Assembly (NCBI GenBank): GCA_024234635.1
Contig: JACKNX010000034.1
Span: 1-25,267, forward strand
Direction: 5' to 3'
DNA: 25,267 nt
DNA from: Pseudomonadales bacterium
Lineage (GTDB): Bacteria > Pseudomonadota > Gammaproteobacteria > Pseudomonadales > Azotimanducaceae
Shown here: positions 20,489 through 25,267 of the stretch, in pieces
How positions within the stretch are numbered: position 1 is the first letter of the stretch
Layout: each line of letters opens with the position of its first letter
Notes under the pieces: generated by a model
What the model saw: the letters and a program-made list of their open reading frames with translations, nothing else
The model's database searches: none
What the model was told of the DNA's origin: nothing
Made by a program: the position numbers and the translations under genes

Positions 20489-20521
20489 AAGGGAGATCTG
20501 CCTGGCAGATCTCCCTTTTTT
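20489..20521 (+). terminator. Intrinsic terminator after pnp
   Basis: Perfect 12-bp stem AAGGGAGATCTG/CAGATCTCCCTT (20489-20500/20506-20517), loop CCTGG, with T-run 20516-20521. It closes the rimP-pnp operon. The reverse strand has no equivalent T-run, so it should act in the + direction only. Confidence 0.95.
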
Positions 20522-20609
20522 CTGCCCTACAGATCGTCAGGCTTACGGCGCATGGCGAAGCAACGCTGAAGAAGCAGAAAATACCGGCAATGGTGGGCAA
20601 GGAGCCGTC

Positions 20610-20645
20610 ATGTGTTCGGATCATCCCCGGATGACCCGAACACAT
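20610..20645. repeat. 36-bp imperfect palindrome between pnp and dksA
   Basis: A nearly perfect hairpin: ten outer pairs (ATGTGTTCGG/CCGAACACAT), one A-C mismatch, then six inner pairs (TCATCC/GGATGA) around a CC loop. It lies between the pnp terminator and the dksA stop (20663-20665), 17 nt beyond dksA. No T-run on either strand. Probably the 3' end structure of the dksA mRNA or a rho-dependent terminator remnant; a protein-binding palindrome is also possible. Confidence 0.65.
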
Positions 20646-20662
20646 CGACAGCCCTGAGTCAC

Positions 20663-21592
20663 TCAGCGGTAGCGGTCGTCCCGCTCGCCGTAGTGGCGTT
20701 CCACCATTTCATGGCGCTCCTGCGCTTCGAGGCACAGGGTGGCGATGGGGCGGGCTTCCAGCCGGCGCAGACCGATTTCCTCGCCGGTTTCCTCACAGTA
20801 ACCGTAGGAGCCGTCGTCGATACGCTCCAGCGCGGAGTCGATCTTTTTCAGCAGTTTTCGCTCGCGGTCGCGGGCGCGGAGCTCAAGGCCAAACTCACTT
20901 TCCTGTGTGGCCCGGTCGTTGGGGTCCGGAAAGTTTGTCGCTTCGTCGCGCAGGTGGTGAATGGTCCGATCCACTTCCTCCATGAGTTCGCGCTTCCAGT
21001 TGAGCAGAATGTTTCGGAAGTGGGCGAGCTGACCTTCACTCATGTACTCCTCACCAGCACTGAGCTGGTAAGGGGCGATACCGTGAATGGGCCCCTGTGA
21101 GAGCAAAGGTTGGTTATCGGAATAATCGATCTGTCGGGCGGTACTCTTTGGCACGGTCTTGCGTTTGTCCGTCTTGGATGGCTTGGTGGATGAATCCTTG
21201 ATCTTGGCGTTCGTCGCGGCTGCTGCGGATGCTTCCTTTCCGGCAGGGGAAGCCGCGGTTCTTTTAGTGCTTTTCTCTTTCACGGCAGCAGTCGATACCG
21301 ATGCCTTCTTCTTCGTCGTAGTGCTGTCGGCAGCTTTCGCATTAGGCTTTGCCTTGGCTTTCGCTTCTACCTCCTTCGCGGCAGTGCTGGCAGTTGCTGC
21401 CTTCCTTGCAGGAGTAGTTTCCGTGGTTTTGGTTCGTGGGATGCTGGATTTCCCGGAAGTACTTTTATTCCCGGAGGCGGCCACACCCGGCGCCTTCTTC
21501 TTTGCGGGCTTCTTCTCCGCTGAAGCCCGGGTGGCAGCCGGCTTGCGCGTTTTCGCGCTCTTGGCCTCGGCCGTTTTCTTCTTTGCAGCCAT
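20663..21592 (-). CDS. dksA: RNA polymerase-binding transcription factor DksA with Lys/Ala-rich N-terminal tail
   Basis: DksA binds the RNA polymerase secondary channel and, with ppGpp, inhibits stable-RNA promoters and activates biosynthetic ones. 309 aa, twice the E. coli length (151). Residues 1 to about 155 are a low-complexity tail rich in Lys, Ala, Thr and Ser, resembling histone H1-like or AlgP-like tails. The DksA core occupies 165-309: GEEYMSEGQLAHF, a coiled coil with tip D223, D226 and A228 (equivalent to D71, D74, A76, all conserved), and RRLEARPIATLC. The zinc-finger positions read C266, T269, C287, A290, so two of four cysteines are gone; this CxxT/CxxA pattern resembles zinc-independent DksA2-type proteins. 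ATG 21592 starts the tail; CAGGA lies upstream. Encoded convergent to pnp. Confidence 0.93.
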   Translation of the reverse strand: MAAKKKTAEAKSAKTRKPAATRASAEKKPAKKKAPGVAASGNKSTSGKSSIPRTKTTETTPARKAATASTAAKEVEAKAKAKPNAKAADSTTTKKKASVSTAAVKEKSTKRTAASPAGKEASAAAATNAKIKDSSTKPSKTDKRKTVPKSTARQIDYSDNQPLLSQGPIHGIAPYQLSAGEEYMSEGQLAHFRNILLNWKRELMEEVDRTIHHLRDEATNFPDPNDRATQESEFGLELRARDRERKLLKKIDSALERIDDGSYGYCEETGEEIGLRRLEARPIATLCLEAQERHEMVERHYGERDDRYR

Positions 21593-21987
21593 GGTTTTCC
21601 GTCCTGCCGGATCGAAGAGCCGCGTATGATAGCGAAAGACACGGCATGTACCAGACCCTATTCCATCAGGGATTCCGCTGTCTTACCGTAATTGTCTGTC
21701 TTTGCCGCCGGTAAAGAGAGACAGTTTCGGTATTGACGACGCGGTGAGCGGTCATGCTCTCCGACGTCGTCTGCATCGCACCACATCGGTGCGCAAGCAG
21801 CGTGTCTGCCGCCGAGGCGCTTGGGCGCTATCGTGCGGGCGAGTCGGGCCGCGTCAGGGGTGGTGCCCGGTTGCGTACCGACTCTGTCACCGGGAACAGG
21901 ATACACCCTGTCCCGATCCCTGGAGGCCGAGCGCGTCACACCGGAGGGCTCATGTCGAGCCGCCAGCGCCCCAAGGGCCCTGGACGA
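21593..21987. other. acs-dksA intergenic region with RNA-like secondary structure
   Basis: 395 bp without a gene I can support; short open frames on both strands lack family features. The part near dksA (21593-21655) holds its presumed promoter. At 21735-21800 two adjacent stems are predicted: GACGACG/CGTCGTC (21735-21741/21765-21771) enclosing GAGC/GCTC (21746-21759), then CTGC/GCAG outside CGCACC/GGTGCG (21771-21800). A third hairpin, GGGAACAGG/CCTGTCCC with one bulge, lies at 21892-21914. None has a T-run. On the - strand this would be acs 3' UTR or dksA leader. Confidence 0.4.
21626..21654 (-). promoter_or_regulatory. Candidate sigma70 promoter of dksA
   Basis: On the minus strand, -10 TATCAT (21631-21626; five of six consensus bases), 17-bp spacer, and a poor -35 CTGGTA (21654-21649). 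The -10 is 34 nt before the dksA ATG, a suitable distance. The weak -35 keeps this uncertain. Confidence 0.35.
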
Positions 21988-23924
<1,937 letters not shown>

Positions 23925-23928
<4 letters not shown>

Positions 23929-25267
23929 GGCTGACTCCCGGAACTGGCGGATGATTGGTCAAATGCACGCAGATGGTTGATGAGGAAGCGTGTTGAAGCG
24001 TCCTGCATGCGGCTTTCGCCGCCTTCGAGCGCCTCGTGGATGGGGTTGGCGAGACGTTTGCCCAATTCCACGCCCCACTGGTCGAAGGAGTTGATGCCCC
24101 AGATTACGCCCTGACAGAACACCTGGTGTTCATGCAGCGCCAGCAGTGCGCCAAGGTGATACGCATCCAGGCGATCGAGTACGAGCGTAGTGGTCGCATG
24201 GTTGCCGGGAACCTGTTTTTCCGGCTGTGTCGTGGCGTCACCAAGAAACATGGCCTGGCTCTGCGCCAGTGCATTGGCCTGCAGCCATCGATGATGATGC
24301 AGCAGTGGTGTGGCGCTTTCGGCGGTGAAGATAAAATCCGCGCTGAAGGCGCGTGTTCCCTGATGCAGCAACTGGTGGTAGGCATGTTGGCCGGATGTCC
24401 CCACACCGCCCCAGAGAATGGGCATTGTATGGGTGTCCACCGCGGTTCCGTCCACGCGGGTACGTTTGCCATTGCTTTCCGTTTCCAGTTGCTGGAGATA
24501 CAGCGGCAGCAACGTCAGCCGTTCGTCGTAGGCCAGCACGGCGTGGTTCTCGGCGCCAAGGAAGTTGGTGTTCCAGACACCAAACAGGGCGGCCAGCACC
24601 GGCATGTTGTGCTCGAGCGGCGCATCGGCGAAGTGTTCGTCCATGGCCCTGGCTCCCGCCAGCAGGGCGTCGAACGCGCTGTTGCCCAGAGCCAGCGCAA
24701 CCGGCATGCCGACTGCGCTCCAGAGCGAATAGCGGCCGCCCACCCAGTCCCACATGGGAAAGACGTTGTCCGGGTGGATGCCGAACGCGGCGGCAGCCTC
24801 AACGTTGGCGCTGATGGCCGCAAAATGGTTGGCCACACCGTCCGCGAGGCCCGTGCGCTCCAGAAACCAGGAGCGGGCAGTGCGCGAATTTTCAAGCGTT
24901 TCCAGCGTGGAGAACGACTTCGAGGCCGTGACGAACAGGGTGCGCTCGGGATCGCAGCCATCGAGCGCCTGGCTGAGCGCGTAGCCATCGATGTTGCTGA
25001 CGAAGCGGATGTCCAATCGTCTGTCGGTACCCAGCGCGCGCACGGCCAGTTCCGGACCGAGGTGCGAACCACCGATTCCGATGTAGACCACATGACGGAA
25101 GGGTTTTCCCGTGCAGCCGCGTAATGACCCGTCACGAATGCGCGACACGAAGTCGGCTACCCTGGCGCGTGTGCGTTGCACTTCCGTCTCGATACCAGGC
25201 AGGCCCTTGCCCGCTGGTGTGCGCAGTGCCGTATGCAGCGCCGGACGATTTTCCGTGACGTTGACGA
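23925..25267 (-). CDS. pgi: Glucose-6-phosphate isomerase, C-terminal part (partial)
   Basis: Interconverts glucose-6-phosphate and fructose-6-phosphate. The gene runs off the window end, leaving about 446 of some 545 residues; conserved sequence (VTENRPALHTALR) continues upstream of the GTG at 25181, so that codon is not the start. Visible: IGIGGSHLGPE, the phosphate-binding TASKSFSTLETL, the family signature GGRYSLWSAVG, and the second signature FDQWGVELGK, whose lysine is catalytic. The usual WGEPGTNGQH motif, whose Glu is the proton-transfer base in well-studied enzymes, reads WGGVGTSGQH here (codons around 24391-24420). A similar WGG version occurs, as I recall, in Xanthomonas Pgi, so this is probably a lineage variant and not an inactive enzyme. 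The stop overlaps the acs start. Confidence 0.97.

Noticed and set aside
20612..21629. Plus-strand frames opposite dksA with a hydrophobic, Val/Ala/Phe-rich product that looks like membrane segments
   Set aside because: The hydrophobicity is the antisense reading of the Lys/Ala-rich dksA tail (AAG reads CTT, GCC reads GGC); not a real membrane protein.
21658..21939. Minus-strand frame of 93 codons between acs and dksA
   Set aside because: Arg/Asp-rich composition like other shadow frames, no family similarity, and it overlaps the predicted hairpins; insufficient support for a gene.
24036..25124. Plus-strand frame of 362 codons opposite pgi
   Set aside because: Antisense shadow of pgi.

Overview
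This window is a GC-rich (roughly 60%) stretch of a gammaproteobacterial chromosome, made almost entirely of core housekeeping genes. The order carAB-greA-(yhbY)-rlmE-ftsH-folP-glmM-tpiA-secG-tRNA-Leu-tRNA-fMet-rimP-nusA-infB-rbfA-truB-rpsO-pnp, with yhbY inverted, is the layout known from E. coli and Pseudomonas. Sequence details point away from the Enterobacteriaceae: DksA has a long Lys/Ala-rich N-terminal tail, Pgi reads WGGVGT where most read WGEPGT, tpiA sits between glmM and secG, and there is no nuo operon beside the tRNAs. A lineage related to Xanthomonadales/Chromatiales is plausible, but genus cannot be read from this sequence. I see no mobile element, CRISPR array, defence system, toxin or biosynthetic cluster.

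Layout. 1-4353 (+): 3' end of carA, carB (8-nt overlap) and greA. 4421-4738 (-): yhbY, an RNA-binding ribosome assembly factor, divergent from rlmE. 4824-8336 (+): rlmE, ftsH, folP. 8337-8534: a 198-nt leader with several small hairpins before glmM (8535-9887). 10056-11341: tpiA, secG and tRNA-Leu(GAG). 11342-11606: a tandemly duplicated block of about 100 bp with perfect hairpins, then a very good sigma70 promoter with a GC-rich discriminator. 11607-20466: one long transcription/translation operon, tRNA-fMet, a structured rimP leader with an intrinsic terminator, rimP, nusA, infB, rbfA, truB, rpsO and pnp, closed by a strong terminator at 20489-20521. 20663-25267 (-): dksA, a structured 395-bp intergenic region, then acs and pgi (5' part outside the window), which overlap by 4 nt.

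How it fits together. The rimP-pnp block makes the 30S maturation factors RimP and RbfA, the elongation factor NusA, initiation factor IF2 with its initiator tRNA, pseudouridine synthase TruB, ribosomal protein S15 and the RNA-degrading PNPase. Its promoter has the GC-rich discriminator typical of ppGpp/DksA-controlled stable RNA promoters, and a DksA gene lies just downstream on the other strand. pgi-acs form a separate central-carbon unit.

The parts most worth a second look are non-coding or lineage-specific: the duplicated hairpin block between the two tRNAs, the U1-U72 mismatch in the initiator tRNA, the attenuator-like rimP leader, the tailed DksA lacking half of its zinc ligands, and the structured acs-dksA spacer. 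I did not find a previously undescribed multi-gene system here.
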